Part shown: positions 8,951 through 17,767 of the stretch, one piece after another | Numbering within the stretch: position 1 is the stretch's first letter | Layout: every line of letters begins with the position of its first letter | Origin: Ruegeria sp. Ofav3-42 | Lineage (GTDB): Bacteria; Pseudomonadota; Alphaproteobacteria; Rhodobacterales; Rhodobacteraceae | Assembly (NCBI RefSeq): GCF_022347725.1 | Contig: NZ_JAKRGB010000014.1 | Span: 62,001 to 126,000 of the forward strand | Length of the DNA stretch: 64,000 bases | Direction of reading: 5' to 3' | The notes under the pieces: generated by a model | The model's database searches: none | The model's input: the letters and a program-made list of their open reading frames with translations, nothing else | Told to the model about the DNA's origin: nothing | Translations under genes and position numbers: made by a program

Positions 8951-9595
8951 ATGCGTTACGTCAAATGGGCCATCATCATCTTGTTCTGGGGCACGATAGC
9001 GGCGGTGTTGAACTACACCTTGCCGCAACATGACGTGGTCCGGATCTCGGACACTTATGAAAAACGGATCGACCCCGGTGAGAACAGCATCTTCTGGTCG
9101 GTGCATGATGTCGGCAGCGATCCGACCACGCCAAACCGCGATGTGTTCTTCATTCAGACCCGCAAGACCAACGGCAAGGTCATGGTCTACCGGAACGAGG
9201 ATACAGGTTGGGGCTGGCCGCCCTATTTCAAGCTGAACTCCTCAAACCTACAGGCCGAAGCGGCGGATCTGAAGTCCACGACAGAGGCGCCCCGCTGGGT
9301 GGTTGTACGCCACTACGGCTGGCGCAGCGAGTTCCTGTCGATCTTCCCGAATGCTGTGAAAATCTGGCAGGTGGACAGCCCGGATGTCCGTATCATCCCG
9401 TGGTTTAACATCATTTTCCTGACTATTTTCTTCGCTCTGGTTTGGGCCATTTGGGTGCGTTGGCGCCGATTTCGCGAGGCGCGTATCGATCCAATGATGG
9501 AGAATGTGGAGGACGGCCTCTATGCCGCCGGCGACGCCATCGAAGAGCAGGGTGGAAAGTTCAGGAAATGGCTGAACAGCTGGAAGTCAAAGTGA
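8951..9595 (+). CDS. DUF1523-family membrane protein
   Basis: 214 aa from the ATG at 8951; a longer upstream reading would run through the preceding gene in another frame. There is an N-terminal membrane helix (residues 5–24), a periplasmic domain containing the conserved stretch YRNEDTGWGWPPYFK, a second helix near 150–170, and a charged cytosolic tail. These features and the order match DUF1523, a family common in Rhodobacterales with no known function. It closes the eight-gene run that starts at 1912 and faces the flagellar flgI gene, whose stop is 47 nt away. A role as membrane anchor or sensor of the AAA+ cluster is inferred from position only. Confidence 0.8.
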   Translation: MRYVKWAIIILFWGTIAAVLNYTLPQHDVVRISDTYEKRIDPGENSIFWSVHDVGSDPTTPNRDVFFIQTRKTNGKVMVYRNEDTGWGWPPYFKLNSSNLQAEAADLKSTTEAPRWVVVRHYGWRSEFLSIFPNAVKIWQVDSPDVRIIPWFNIIFLTIFFALVWAIWVRWRRFREARIDPMMENVEDGLYAAGDAIEEQGGKFRKWLNSWKSK

Positions 9596-9642
9596 CGAAT
9601 GTTGGGACCCGCCTGTCCCAGCTATGACATTTGACCGCCAGA

Positions 9643-10737
9643 TCACCTGACGACAAACTCGGCATGCAATGCCCCGGCGGCTTTGATGCTTTTCAGAATA
9701 TCGATCATGTCGCGGGGGGACACGCCAAGTGCGTTCAGGCCAGCCACAACCTCGGACAGAGTTGTGGCTTCGGGGATTTCGGCAAGACCGGTGCCCTCTT
9801 CCTCTTCTATGCCCGCTATTGTTCTGGGCACGACAACGGTTTCCCCGCGTGCAAACGGGTTGGGCTGAACCGCAATCGGTGCTTCTTCGACCGTCAGGGT
9901 CAGGTTGCCTTGTGAAACCGCAACACGGGAAATCCGAACCTCCTGCCCCATGACGATTGTGCCAGAACGTTGATCAACCACGACGCGGGCCTTGGTTTCG
10001 GGTTCGACAAGAATGTTCTCTATCCGCCCCAGAGCGTGGGCTGTGGAAATCGCCTCGGTTGCAGCGATATTCAACTCCACCGTTCCGGAATCGCGCATGA
10101 TGGCCACGGCGCGATTGAACTCAGAGTTGATTGCAGTCTCAATCCGGCCTGCGGTTGTGAAATCGGGCTCCCTCAGCGCCAAACGCATCTGGGTCAGAGT
10201 CGAAAGGTCAAAGTCAATCTCACGCTCGACGCGCGCGCCGGAGGGGATCACGCCGGAAGTTGGGACCCCCTGCACGACTGAGGCTGCCTCACCTTCTGCA
10301 ACGGCGCCACCAGCCAGCACTGTGCCCTGAGCGACTGCATAAATCTGACCATCTGCGGCGTTCAGAGGCGTCATGATCAGTGTTCCACCCAGCAGGCTTT
10401 TGGAATCACCGATGGCCGAAACGGTGACGTCAATCTGGCCCCCGACCCGAGAAAACGGCGGCAGACTGGCTGTGACCAATACGGCTGCCACGTTTTTGGG
10501 GCGGAAATCCTCACCGTTTACGTTGACACCCAACCGTTCCAGGATGTTTGACATGATCTCTTCGGTAAAGGGCGAGTTTCTGAGCCCGTCACCCGTTCCG
10601 TTCAACCCGACGACAAGGCCATAACCGACCAGATCGTTGCCACGCACCCCGTCGAAATCCACCAGATCTTTCAACCGGATCGCACCGCCAGAGGCCAAGC
10701 CGGGAAGCAGCAAGAGCAGAAAAACAAGAACCCTCAT
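9643..10737 (-). CDS. flgI: Flagellar P-ring protein FlgI
   Basis: 364 aa with a Sec signal peptide at the N-terminus (hydrophobic core LVFLLLLLPGLASG). FlgI forms the periplasmic P ring around the distal rod in the peptidoglycan layer. The family signature RLKDLVDFDGVRGNDLVGYG begins near residue 22, and the C-terminus ends in the usual long helix after LNALGVSPRDMI. It is the last gene of the minus-strand run motB-flgE-flgK-flgL-flgI and overlaps the end of flgL by 4 nt. Length is normal for the family. Confidence 0.96.
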   Translation of the reverse strand: MRVLVFLLLLLPGLASGGAIRLKDLVDFDGVRGNDLVGYGLVVGLNGTGDGLRNSPFTEEIMSNILERLGVNVNGEDFRPKNVAAVLVTASLPPFSRVGGQIDVTVSAIGDSKSLLGGTLIMTPLNAADGQIYAVAQGTVLAGGAVAEGEAASVVQGVPTSGVIPSGARVEREIDFDLSTLTQMRLALREPDFTTAGRIETAINSEFNRAVAIMRDSGTVELNIAATEAISTAHALGRIENILVEPETKARVVVDQRSGTIVMGQEVRISRVAVSQGNLTLTVEEAPIAVQPNPFARGETVVVPRTIAGIEEEEGTGLAEIPEATTLSEVVAGLNALGVSPRDMIDILKSIKAAGALHAEFVVR

Positions 10738-11744
10738 CTCAGGAAGTTCACCAGCGAAAGGTTCGCGTTGCGAACGGTTACAGAGTACAGACTTTCCAGT
10801 TGGAACTGGACCGTTTTCAGCTGCGTGGCTGTTTCGTAGGGGTCTGCCGCGACCAGAGTATTCCGACTGCTTTGCAGACTTGTACGTGCTGCAGTGTTTC
10901 GCGTTTCAGCCTGCTCAATCCGCGCCTCGGTCGCGCCGACATCCGCCCTTAGCTTCACCAGTTGATCCTTTGCGTTGACCAGATCGACGCCGAGTTGTTT
11001 GAACAATGCCGTTCGCTGCTCGGTCGGGACATTCAGACCGCTGTCCGAGACGACCGCTGCGACCGCTATATCCCTCAGTGCGGCTTTGATGGCCGGATCG
11101 GTTGCGGTTACGGGAATCGAGACGCTTTCGTTCTCGGAAACCTGCATGGGCGCCAAAGTCGTGTCGGAACCCTGATAGATCACCGCATCAAATCCGGCGG
11201 GATCATTGAACCAGTCCTCGGCTCTTTGCCTGATATCCGCTACCGTGGTCGCCCCGGTCAGTTCCGTCTTGAGCGCGTTGATCAGGTCGTCTGAGGATGG
11301 CAGCGGCGAGACGTCGGTTGCGGTGCCGGAATACAGGCTGCGCCCACCGGCGCGGGTGTTCAGCGCCGACATGATCGAATCCAGTTCGTTTCTGGCCTGA
11401 ACCGATGCGTTTTCGTGGGTCACGGCCTGGTTCGACGTTCCAAAGGACAGCAGCGACGAGGTGACATTCTCGACGGACCCGGCAACCGTGTTCAAGCTTA
11501 ACTGCATTGCATCGGTGAACAGCCCGGCTTCGGCCGTTGACACTTTGAACGCATCCAATCTGGAAAGGCTGCGATCCAGATCCAGAAGGTGAGAGTAGTC
11601 GCCGTCCAGGTGACCGGACAGATCCTGAACCCTTCCCGACGACAATTCGTAAGAGAGCGTTTCGATCTGATTTTTGATTTCGGTCGACCGGGTGCGCAAG
11701 GTCAACCCTCGGGCCAGATCACCAATGGAAGTCAGATTCATCAT
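10734..11744 (-). CDS. flgL: Flagellar hook-filament junction protein FlgL
   Basis: 336 aa. N- and C-terminal helical ends resemble flagellin (N-terminal IGDLARGLTLRTRSTEIKNQ region; C-terminal LQLESLYSVT-like helix ending NLSLVNFLR), as expected of HAP3, which joins hook and filament after export by the flagellar type III system. Length is close to typical. The ATG overlaps the last base of the flgK stop and its own stop overlaps flgI, so translation is coupled through the operon. Confidence 0.88.
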   Translation of the reverse strand: MMNLTSIGDLARGLTLRTRSTEIKNQIETLSYELSSGRVQDLSGHLDGDYSHLLDLDRSLSRLDAFKVSTAEAGLFTDAMQLSLNTVAGSVENVTSSLLSFGTSNQAVTHENASVQARNELDSIMSALNTRAGGRSLYSGTATDVSPLPSSDDLINALKTELTGATTVADIRQRAEDWFNDPAGFDAVIYQGSDTTLAPMQVSENESVSIPVTATDPAIKAALRDIAVAAVVSDSGLNVPTEQRTALFKQLGVDLVNAKDQLVKLRADVGATEARIEQAETRNTAARTSLQSSRNTLVAADPYETATQLKTVQFQLESLYSVTVRNANLSLVNFLR

Positions 11745-13195
11745 TACAACCTCAGAAGAGTGTCCATCATCTCGTCCACTGTCGAGATGAGCCGTGCATT
11801 TGCGGCATAGGTTTTTTCGATCTGCATTAGGTTTTGCAGTTCGGTGTCTGTATCGACGCCGTGTTCGGCTTCGATCTTGGCCATTTCTAGTTGCGAGTTT
11901 TTCGCGAAAGTCATGCGCCCTTCGGCGGCGTGGGCATTTGCCCCTGCCTTTGACAACATCGCCTCGGCAATTTCTGCGGCGCGCATATTGCCGGTGCCAT
12001 ACAGGCCGCCTGATACAGGGCGCGCATCACTGAGCACCGATCCAAACGCCCCGAGCTGTGTCGCATCACCCGGATCTCCTGGTGTGGCCGCGCCCAAACC
12101 TGCACGCAGTTTCCAGCTGTTTCCACCGGCATCGGGATCGACCACCACATTCAGGCTGATGCGCGAAGCCAACCCGGTCACACTGGCCGCATTGAAACGA
12201 TTGCCATCGTCAGTGAAGAGGCCAGGGTCAGTCACCGCTGTCGTCGGGTCCAGACCAGCGGTTTCGAACCGTTCGATCAGATCACGGGCGGCCGTATCCA
12301 AATGAACCTGTGCCTCAATCGCCAGCTCATCGCGAATTTCGAACTGAGCCGCCAGCGCACCGCCCCGGATTTGCGCCGTGTCGCCACTTGTGCGTACTGG
12401 TTGACCATTCATTTCCAGACCCGAAAGCAGGTTGTTCGCAACCGTCATGTGCGACTTGGTTTCGCCTGTCGTCGTGAAGTCGAACAGTGCGGCCGCCCTT
12501 TCCAGAAGGATCAGCCCACCATCGGAATACAGGGACACGCGATCATTATCCCGGGCCACAACGTTCACCGGGATCAGTTCGTTTACCTGGTCGATCAGAA
12601 TCTGACGCTGATCCAGCAAGGCGTTGACGTCACCGCCTGAGTTTTTGATGCTGGGGATTTTGTTGTTCAGAACTTCGATATCCTGCAAACTCTGGTTTAG
12701 GCGGTTGACCTGATTGCCGATGCTCCTGTCGGCATCCGACCGGGCCTGACGCAATCCTTCGGACGCCGAGTTCAGACTATCCGCCAGATCGCGCGCGGCG
12801 CGCGCAGCCTGATCCAGCCGCACTTTCGAGTCGGGCAGACTTGCGGCCGTGGTCAGGCTGTTTTCAAAAGCAGTCAATCGCGCGGCAAACGACTTAGGAT
12901 CGTCAACGGACCCCACAGCCTTTTCGAAACGGGTGTGGAAATCTGCTATCGCGTTTGCGCTTGCCAGATTTGCGTCGGAATCGCGTCGATTGGCGGTCAG
13001 AACCGGATCCTGATGGCGCGTGACACCGGCGGTGCGCACTCCGTTGCCAGAAATCGGGCTGGTCGCCAGTTCAAGCGAACGGCGCGCGTAGCCCGGCGTC
13101 AATGCGTTTGCAATGTTGCCCGAGACAACGGCGGCCCCGCGGCTTGCGGCGGTCAGACCACCTAACGCGTTGTTCAATGCTGTCGTCATGTTCAT
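11744..13195 (-). CDS. flgK: Flagellar hook-associated protein FlgK
   Basis: 483 aa, in the short range for FlgK but usual in Rhodobacterales. The N-terminal rod/hook-type segment (ALNNALGGLTAASRG, then NIANALTPGYARRS) and the C-terminal heptad helix (QNLMQIEKTYAANARLISTVDEM) are the export and polymerisation ends shared by axial proteins. HAP1 is placed between the hook and FlgL. Start ATG at 13195 has an AAAGGACCT-like ribosome-binding site. It lies between flgE (33 nt upstream) and flgL (overlap of one base). Confidence 0.92.
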   Translation of the reverse strand: MNMTTALNNALGGLTAASRGAAVVSGNIANALTPGYARRSLELATSPISGNGVRTAGVTRHQDPVLTANRRDSDANLASANAIADFHTRFEKAVGSVDDPKSFAARLTAFENSLTTAASLPDSKVRLDQAARAARDLADSLNSASEGLRQARSDADRSIGNQVNRLNQSLQDIEVLNNKIPSIKNSGGDVNALLDQRQILIDQVNELIPVNVVARDNDRVSLYSDGGLILLERAAALFDFTTTGETKSHMTVANNLLSGLEMNGQPVRTSGDTAQIRGGALAAQFEIRDELAIEAQVHLDTAARDLIERFETAGLDPTTAVTDPGLFTDDGNRFNAASVTGLASRISLNVVVDPDAGGNSWKLRAGLGAATPGDPGDATQLGAFGSVLSDARPVSGGLYGTGNMRAAEIAEAMLSKAGANAHAAEGRMTFAKNSQLEMAKIEAEHGVDTDTELQNLMQIEKTYAANARLISTVDEMMDTLLRL

Positions 13196-13228
13196 CGGAC
13201 AGGTCCTTTCGTTAGCTCAAAGCCAGGA

Positions 13229-14524
13229 TCAGCGTTTGATGTTTGTGGTTTCCTGCAGCATTTCATCAACTGTTTGGATCACTTTGGCGCTGGACGAAAA
13301 GGCGCGCTGCGTCTGGATCATCGAGGTTAGTTCGGTCGCCACATCGGTCGTGGATTCCTCGCGCGCAAAGGCGATCAGATCGCCGGTTGGTCCTTCGCCC
13401 GCGTTCCACAGAAAGAACGTGCCACTATCGCGCGAGGGTGCGTAGGTCTGGTTGTCCAGCGCCTTCAGACCGTTCGGGTTGGGAACATCGACAAGGGGAA
13501 TCTGATACACGCGTCGGCTGACACCGCTGTCGTATTGCGCATAGACGTATCCTTTCTCATCCACCTTGACGCCGGTCATCGTTGCAACCGGCGCCCCGTC
13601 GCGCGTGATCGACACCGGAGCAAAGGTATCTGACAGTTGGGTAATCCCGGCCTTGTCGCCGATCTGGCCGATATTGATCTCCATCGGGCCGCCATCAACG
13701 TTCACGACAAAGCTGCCGTTTGCGGGATCGTAAGCCCCGCCTGAAATGGCAGTGACGCTGGCCAGAGTGCCACCGGCCGTACGGCTGTCAGTGAAGGTCA
13801 GCCGATATTCTCCGATCACGGCGCCGCCCGATGCGGAATCCCGTAGCGTCATGGTCCATTCATTGCTTGACCCGGTGGCCGGAACCGTTGGCACAAGCTC
13901 GATATTAACGGACTCGGATTTGCCGAGGTTGTCGAAATACTCGACCGACAGGGGCTGCGTGTCGCCCGGAGCGCCTGCATCCGTCGCCGTTGCAGGCAGG
14001 TTCATGCGCAGATTCATACTGGTGGTCGGCGATCCGGTCAGTTGATTCACGCTAAGCTTGACAGGCTCAAGCGCTGCGGGCGTATCCCTTGGTACGGTGG
14101 GGATCGACCCGTCCGGTCCCGCGGGCCAGCCCAGCAGGACGAGCCCTGATTGCGTGACCAGATGCCCCTGCTCATTGGTGCGGAACGAGCCGGTTGTGGT
14201 CAGCAACATCTCGTTCGAATTTGATGCAATCTGAGAACTGGGCCGTACCGGCAGCAGGCCGCGCCCGCGCACCGCAAGGTCGGTCGAGTTGCTTGTCGTC
14301 ACCAACGACCCACGTTGATCGATCATGCGCTGGCTAGTGGTTCTGACGCCGCCCGCCGAGTAGCTGCCACCCTGACCGGATGTGACCATCGAATGAAAAT
14401 CGGTCTCGACCCGCTTGTAGCCAAAGGTGGACGAATTGGCGATGTTGTCGGAGATGGTCGCCAGCCGGTTGGCATTGGCCTTCAACGCGGCCACACCAGC
14501 ATTCAGCGAAGAGGAAATTGTCAT
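13229..14524 (-). CDS. flgE: Flagellar hook protein FlgE
   Basis: 431 aa from the ATG at 14524, chosen because AGAAGGG lies just upstream and the product then starts MTISSSLNAG, as FlgE does; an upstream in-frame start would add 12 unrelated residues. The N-terminal DNIANSSTFGYKRVE segment and the C-terminal SMIQTQRAFSSSAKVIQTVDEM helix are the conserved axial-protein ends; the variable middle forms the hook surface. A near-consensus CtrA half-site pair is found about 55–69 nt upstream. It is followed by flgK, flgL and flgI. Confidence 0.93.
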   Translation of the reverse strand: MTISSSLNAGVAALKANANRLATISDNIANSSTFGYKRVETDFHSMVTSGQGGSYSAGGVRTTSQRMIDQRGSLVTTSNSTDLAVRGRGLLPVRPSSQIASNSNEMLLTTTGSFRTNEQGHLVTQSGLVLLGWPAGPDGSIPTVPRDTPAALEPVKLSVNQLTGSPTTSMNLRMNLPATATDAGAPGDTQPLSVEYFDNLGKSESVNIELVPTVPATGSSNEWTMTLRDSASGGAVIGEYRLTFTDSRTAGGTLASVTAISGGAYDPANGSFVVNVDGGPMEINIGQIGDKAGITQLSDTFAPVSITRDGAPVATMTGVKVDEKGYVYAQYDSGVSRRVYQIPLVDVPNPNGLKALDNQTYAPSRDSGTFFLWNAGEGPTGDLIAFAREESTTDVATELTSMIQTQRAFSSSAKVIQTVDEMLQETTNIKR

Positions 14525-14578
14525 TGGTACGCCCTTCTGTTGCGTCAAATCTTGATGCAACAGCTAACGTGCTTGCCC

Positions 14579-14593
14579 TTAACAGCACGCTAA
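14579..14593 (-). promoter_or_regulatory. Near-consensus CtrA-like site upstream of flgE
   Basis: TTAA, seven bases, then CTAA, so seven of the eight motif bases fit TTAA-N7-TTAA. It lies 55–69 nt upstream of the flgE start, at a distance similar to the perfect site before motB. CtrA control of flagellar genes is established in alphaproteobacteria; binding here is inferred. Confidence 0.4.
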
Positions 14594-14622
14594 CAGGTAA
14601 AATGCGTTCTATCCATTTGGTC

Positions 14623-15462
14623 TCAGGGGTTTCGCAAGAAGATGATCTCGATCCGGTTGTTGCGAACCGCCATCGGGTTTTCGACAGACAGTTCCCGATC
14701 CGCATGCCCCGTGACCCGATCCAGCCTTTGGGCCGTTACACCCTTGTCCTGCAACATCTGGCGAATGGTCTGCGCGCGCGCTGTCGACAGGTCCCAGGCC
14801 GGGTTGTGGACCAAAACCACCGGCGACGCGCGGACATGGCCCTCAACCGCGATTGCGTTTTTCACCAGATCCGAAGACCGAGCGACCAGTAAAGTCAGGG
14901 CACGCATGATGTTTGTCGGATTGTCGGTGCCCGATTCGAAAAGAGGCTGATCTTCCGTGTCGAACAGCTCAACCACCAGGCCTTCGTCAGTGACGCGCGT
15001 GACGATGTGTTTCAGGACCTTGTCCGACACCATGCTTTCACCTGTGCGCCCTAGAAGTGCGGCTTCGAGCGTGGAGAAGTCTTCGGAACTCTCTTTCCCA
15101 CCGCCGTCCATGTTCACACCGACCGAGCCGCGCGCTTCGCGGGCAACTGTTGGACTTTTCTGGCTGGCACCCGAACCGTCCATAACCATGGTCTTCTCCG
15201 AAAACATGTTGTTGCCACCAAAGGCTCCGTCGCCGCCACCCGATACCGGGTTCACGGGGATTGTTGGCGAGAAATAATCTGCCAGCCCTTTGCGTTGTTT
15301 TTCCGTCGTTGCATTCAGCAGCCACATCAACATGAAGAACGCCATCATGGCCGTGACAAAGTCGGCATATGCGACTTTCCACGCGCCACCGTGGTGACCA
15401 TCGCCACCGGACACACGTTTCTTCTTGATGATGATTGGCGCCGCATTGGATTGCGCACCCAT
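14623..15462 (-). CDS. motB: Flagellar stator protein MotB
   Basis: 279 aa from the ATG at 15462, which has a strong AAGGTGGTGGAG immediately upstream; the more distant in-frame start at 15489 has no such site. A basic N-terminus is followed by GGAWKVAYADFVTAMMAFFMLMWLL (single TM helix; the proton-binding Asp is in YADFVT) and a periplasmic OmpA-like peptidoglycan-binding domain with the VEGHVRA and GHADRELSVENPMAVRNNR-type motifs. MotB anchors the stator to peptidoglycan. motA is not in the window. Confidence 0.93.
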   Translation of the reverse strand: MGAQSNAAPIIIKKKRVSGGDGHHGGAWKVAYADFVTAMMAFFMLMWLLNATTEKQRKGLADYFSPTIPVNPVSGGGDGAFGGNNMFSEKTMVMDGSGASQKSPTVAREARGSVGVNMDGGGKESSEDFSTLEAALLGRTGESMVSDKVLKHIVTRVTDEGLVVELFDTEDQPLFESGTDNPTNIMRALTLLVARSSDLVKNAIAVEGHVRASPVVLVHNPAWDLSTARAQTIRQMLQDKGVTAQRLDRVTGHADRELSVENPMAVRNNRIEIIFLRNP

Positions 15463-15508
15463 CTCCACCACCTTTTTATCACCCGCCACCGGGGTAGCAG
15501 TGCAGGTC

Positions 15509-15523
15509 TTAAGGTGGGCTTAA
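15509..15523 (-). promoter_or_regulatory. CtrA-type site TTAA-N7-TTAA upstream of motB
   Basis: A perfect TTAA, seven bases (ggtgggc), TTAA lies in the 84-nt gap between the fliI stop and the motB start, 47–61 nt upstream of motB. A third TTAA follows at 15527–15530. The motif matches the consensus of the CtrA response regulator that drives flagellar operons in alphaproteobacteria. Likely promoter control of motB-flgE-flgK-flgL-flgI. Confidence 0.6.
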
Positions 15524-15546
15524 CACTTAAAACTGTCCGGAATTCC

Positions 15547-16884
15547 CTAATGTGCCAGCGCGGTGCCCGCCCGCCGAAGAATCAATCGCAGGCGATTAAA
15601 GCTGTTCTTGACGCCATCCGTTTCGGGTTTCGCGAAAAAGGCGTCCAGCTCATCATGCACACGTACTGCCTGATCCAGAAGGGGATCAGCGCCCTCCGAG
15701 TAAAGCCCGGCCTTGATCATCACTTCGGACTGTTCATAGCTGCCAACCAACCTGCGGGCTTCCGAGATCATCTGATTTTCCTCTGGCGATGCCGCGCCGG
15801 GAAGGCTGCGCGAGACGGAACGGCTGAGGTCGATGGCCGGAAACCGGCCACGCTCGGCAATGTCGCGACTCAGCACGATGTGACCGTCCAATACACCGCG
15901 CAGGATATCCGCGATGGGCTCGTCCATATCGGACCCGGCGACCAGCACGCTAAATACAGCTGTGATGTCGCTCTGTTCCGCCGTTCCCGGGCCAGCCCGC
16001 TCGCACAGGCCGGCGATCAGGGGGGTGACCGAGGGCGGAAACCCCCGCAGCGAGGGTTGTTCGCCCATCGCAACGGCGATTTCACGGTGCGCTTCAGCAA
16101 AACGCGTTACCGAGTCGGCCAGAAACAGGACATTCAGCCCCTGATCACGCAGATATTCCGCCACGGACATCGCCGACCATGCGCAGCGCCTGCGAGCCAA
16201 TGCGGATTGATCCGAAGTTGCGGCCACGACCACAGACCGCTTCATTCCTTCGGCCCCAAGCGCATGCTCGACAAACTCGTTCACTTCGCGCCCGCGTTCG
16301 CCCACTAACGCCACGACAACCGCGTCCGCTTGCATCGATTTCGCCAGCGTCGCCAGCAAAGTGGACTTGCCAACGCCGGAACCGGCAAACAGACCAACAC
16401 GCTGACCCTGAACAACAGGCAGCATAGTGTTGAGCATCGCGAGCCCGGTTTCCATCCGCGCGCCCAGCGGCTTGCGCGCGACCGCGGAGGGCGGGGCTCG
16501 CATGATGTCCTGCTCCTGAGTGCCCGACAACAATGGCTTTCCGTCCAGCGGTTTGCCGAACGGGTCGACCACACGGCCGAGCCAGTGCATTCCAGGTGCA
16601 AAGGCGGGTGTCTGGTTCAGAATCACCCGGTCGCCCAGGCAAACACCATCCGGTGCCGCAGCAGGCAACATGTGAATCAGATCCGATTCGACATGCAAAA
16701 CTTCGCCCGCCAGATCGGGCGCATTGCGTCGGCGCAAAGTCAGGTGGTCACCGATCCGGGCATGTTGTTGCAGGCCTTCGATTTCTATGACCCCGCGCGC
16801 GACGCTGACGACGCGCCCCATGTGGCGCACAGCAGACAACCGGCCGAATTCATGTTTCAGAAGTATCGGGTCGAGATCGGACAT
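15547..16884 (-). CDS. fliI: Flagellum-specific ATPase FliI
   Basis: 445 aa, normal length. It is related to the F1-ATPase beta subunit. The N-terminal beta-barrel is followed by Walker A GLFAGSGVGKST near residue 164–175, Walker B around VLFLADSVTRFAE (about 255), and the family signature LPGAASPEENQ near 365. It energises delivery of export substrates at the base of the flagellum with FliH and FliJ. It is divergent from flgB with an 86-nt gap; the partner gene fliH is not in the window. Confidence 0.95.
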   Translation of the reverse strand: MSDLDPILLKHEFGRLSAVRHMGRVVSVARGVIEIEGLQQHARIGDHLTLRRRNAPDLAGEVLHVESDLIHMLPAAAPDGVCLGDRVILNQTPAFAPGMHWLGRVVDPFGKPLDGKPLLSGTQEQDIMRAPPSAVARKPLGARMETGLAMLNTMLPVVQGQRVGLFAGSGVGKSTLLATLAKSMQADAVVVALVGERGREVNEFVEHALGAEGMKRSVVVAATSDQSALARRRCAWSAMSVAEYLRDQGLNVLFLADSVTRFAEAHREIAVAMGEQPSLRGFPPSVTPLIAGLCERAGPGTAEQSDITAVFSVLVAGSDMDEPIADILRGVLDGHIVLSRDIAERGRFPAIDLSRSVSRSLPGAASPEENQMISEARRLVGSYEQSEVMIKAGLYSEGADPLLDQAVRVHDELDAFFAKPETDGVKNSFNRLRLILRRAGTALAH

Positions 16885-16932
16885 CGTGGGTTCTCCAACG
16901 GTTTCTGAAAACGGTTTCTAAAGGAATCGGGG

Positions 16933-16947
16933 TTAAGCCTTGATTGA
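16933..16947 (+). promoter_or_regulatory. Near-consensus CtrA-like site between fliI and flgB
   Basis: TTAA, seven bases, TTGA: one mismatch to TTAA-N7-TTAA. It lies in the short divergent gap, 24–38 nt before flgB, so it could serve flgB directly and fliI on the other strand. Position in a flagellar divergent promoter supports it; the mismatch weakens it. Confidence 0.35.
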
Positions 16948-16970
16948 AATTGATCGAGGGAGAAGCCCCG

Positions 16971-17357
16971 ATGTTCTATGACCTGAACGTCTTTAAGACC
17001 GCGTACGCAATGGCAACCCACGCCGGGCAACGACAGGCAGTGATTGCGCGCAACATGGCCAATGCGGATACGCCGGGCTACCAGCCCAGCGATATTGAGG
17101 CCTTTCAGAGAGCATTCGAAAACTCTGGTCGTGAGGTCGAAATGACCTCGACGCGACAAGGTCATCTTCACGGCACTGGCGGCCACAAGCCTTGGGCCGA
17201 GTTCAAGGCTGCGCCGTCCGGTGATCCGAACGGCAATGGTGTCTCGGTCGAGGAAGAGATGCTCAAGGCTGTCGAGGTCAAGCGTCAGCATGACCGCGCC
17301 CTGGCGATTTACAAATCCTCCATGAACATCCTGCGCAGCAGTCTCGGTCGGGCATAA
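16971..17357 (+). CDS. flgB: Flagellar proximal rod protein FlgB
   Basis: 128 aa from the ATG at 16971, preceded by GAGGGAGAAG; the upstream in-frame start would add nine residues that do not belong to FlgB. The NMANADTPGYQ motif near residue 27 is the rod-protein signature. FlgB is the innermost rod subunit, exported through the type III gate and stacked on FliE and the MS ring. It begins the plus-strand run flgB-flgC-fliE-fliQ-flgF-flgG-flgA-flgH-fliL. Confidence 0.93.
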   Translation: MFYDLNVFKTAYAMATHAGQRQAVIARNMANADTPGYQPSDIEAFQRAFENSGREVEMTSTRQGHLHGTGGHKPWAEFKAAPSGDPNGNGVSVEEEMLKAVEVKRQHDRALAIYKSSMNILRSSLGRA

Positions 17358-17369
17358 GGAGGTCGAAGA

Positions 17370-17756
17370 ATGAGCGATTTTTCCCATTCCCTTACCGCGT
17401 CGGCCAGCGGGCTGCGTGCGCAGGCGGCGCGGTTGCGCCATGTGTCCGAGAACATCTCGAACGCGGACACGCCGGGTTATCGCCGCAAGACGGTCCCATT
17501 TGAGGCCATCAACAAGGATGGCAAAGAAATGGTGCAGGCCGGGCGGGTCAAGCTGGATCGACGCACGCTGTCGCGGATTTATGACCCGAGCCACCCGCTG
17601 GCCGATGGCACCGGTCATTACCGCGGCTCGAACGTCGATCTGATGATCGAGATTGCCGATGCCCGCGAGGCGCAGCGCAGCTACGAAGCCAACCTCAAAA
17701 TGTTCGACCAAACACGACAGATGTCGTCGAGCCTGATGGACCTTCTCAGAAAATAA
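17370..17756 (+). CDS. flgC: Flagellar proximal rod protein FlgC
   Basis: 128 aa. N-terminal AASGLRAQAARLRHVSENISNADTPGYRRKT-type segment is the axial rod signature, and the C-terminus ends with the REAQRSYEANLKMFDQ heptad helix typical of FlgC. A ribosome-binding AAGGAGG lies just ahead of the ATG. It lies 12 nt after flgB and 11 nt before fliE, in the usual gene order. Confidence 0.95.
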   Translation: MSDFSHSLTASASGLRAQAARLRHVSENISNADTPGYRRKTVPFEAINKDGKEMVQAGRVKLDRRTLSRIYDPSHPLADGTGHYRGSNVDLMIEIADAREAQRSYEANLKMFDQTRQMSSSLMDLLRK

Positions 17757-17767
17757 AGGACACCAGT

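Noticed and set aside
15295-16308. 337-aa plus-strand frame across motB and fliI
   Set aside because: Shadow frame over two well-supported flagellar genes on the other strand.
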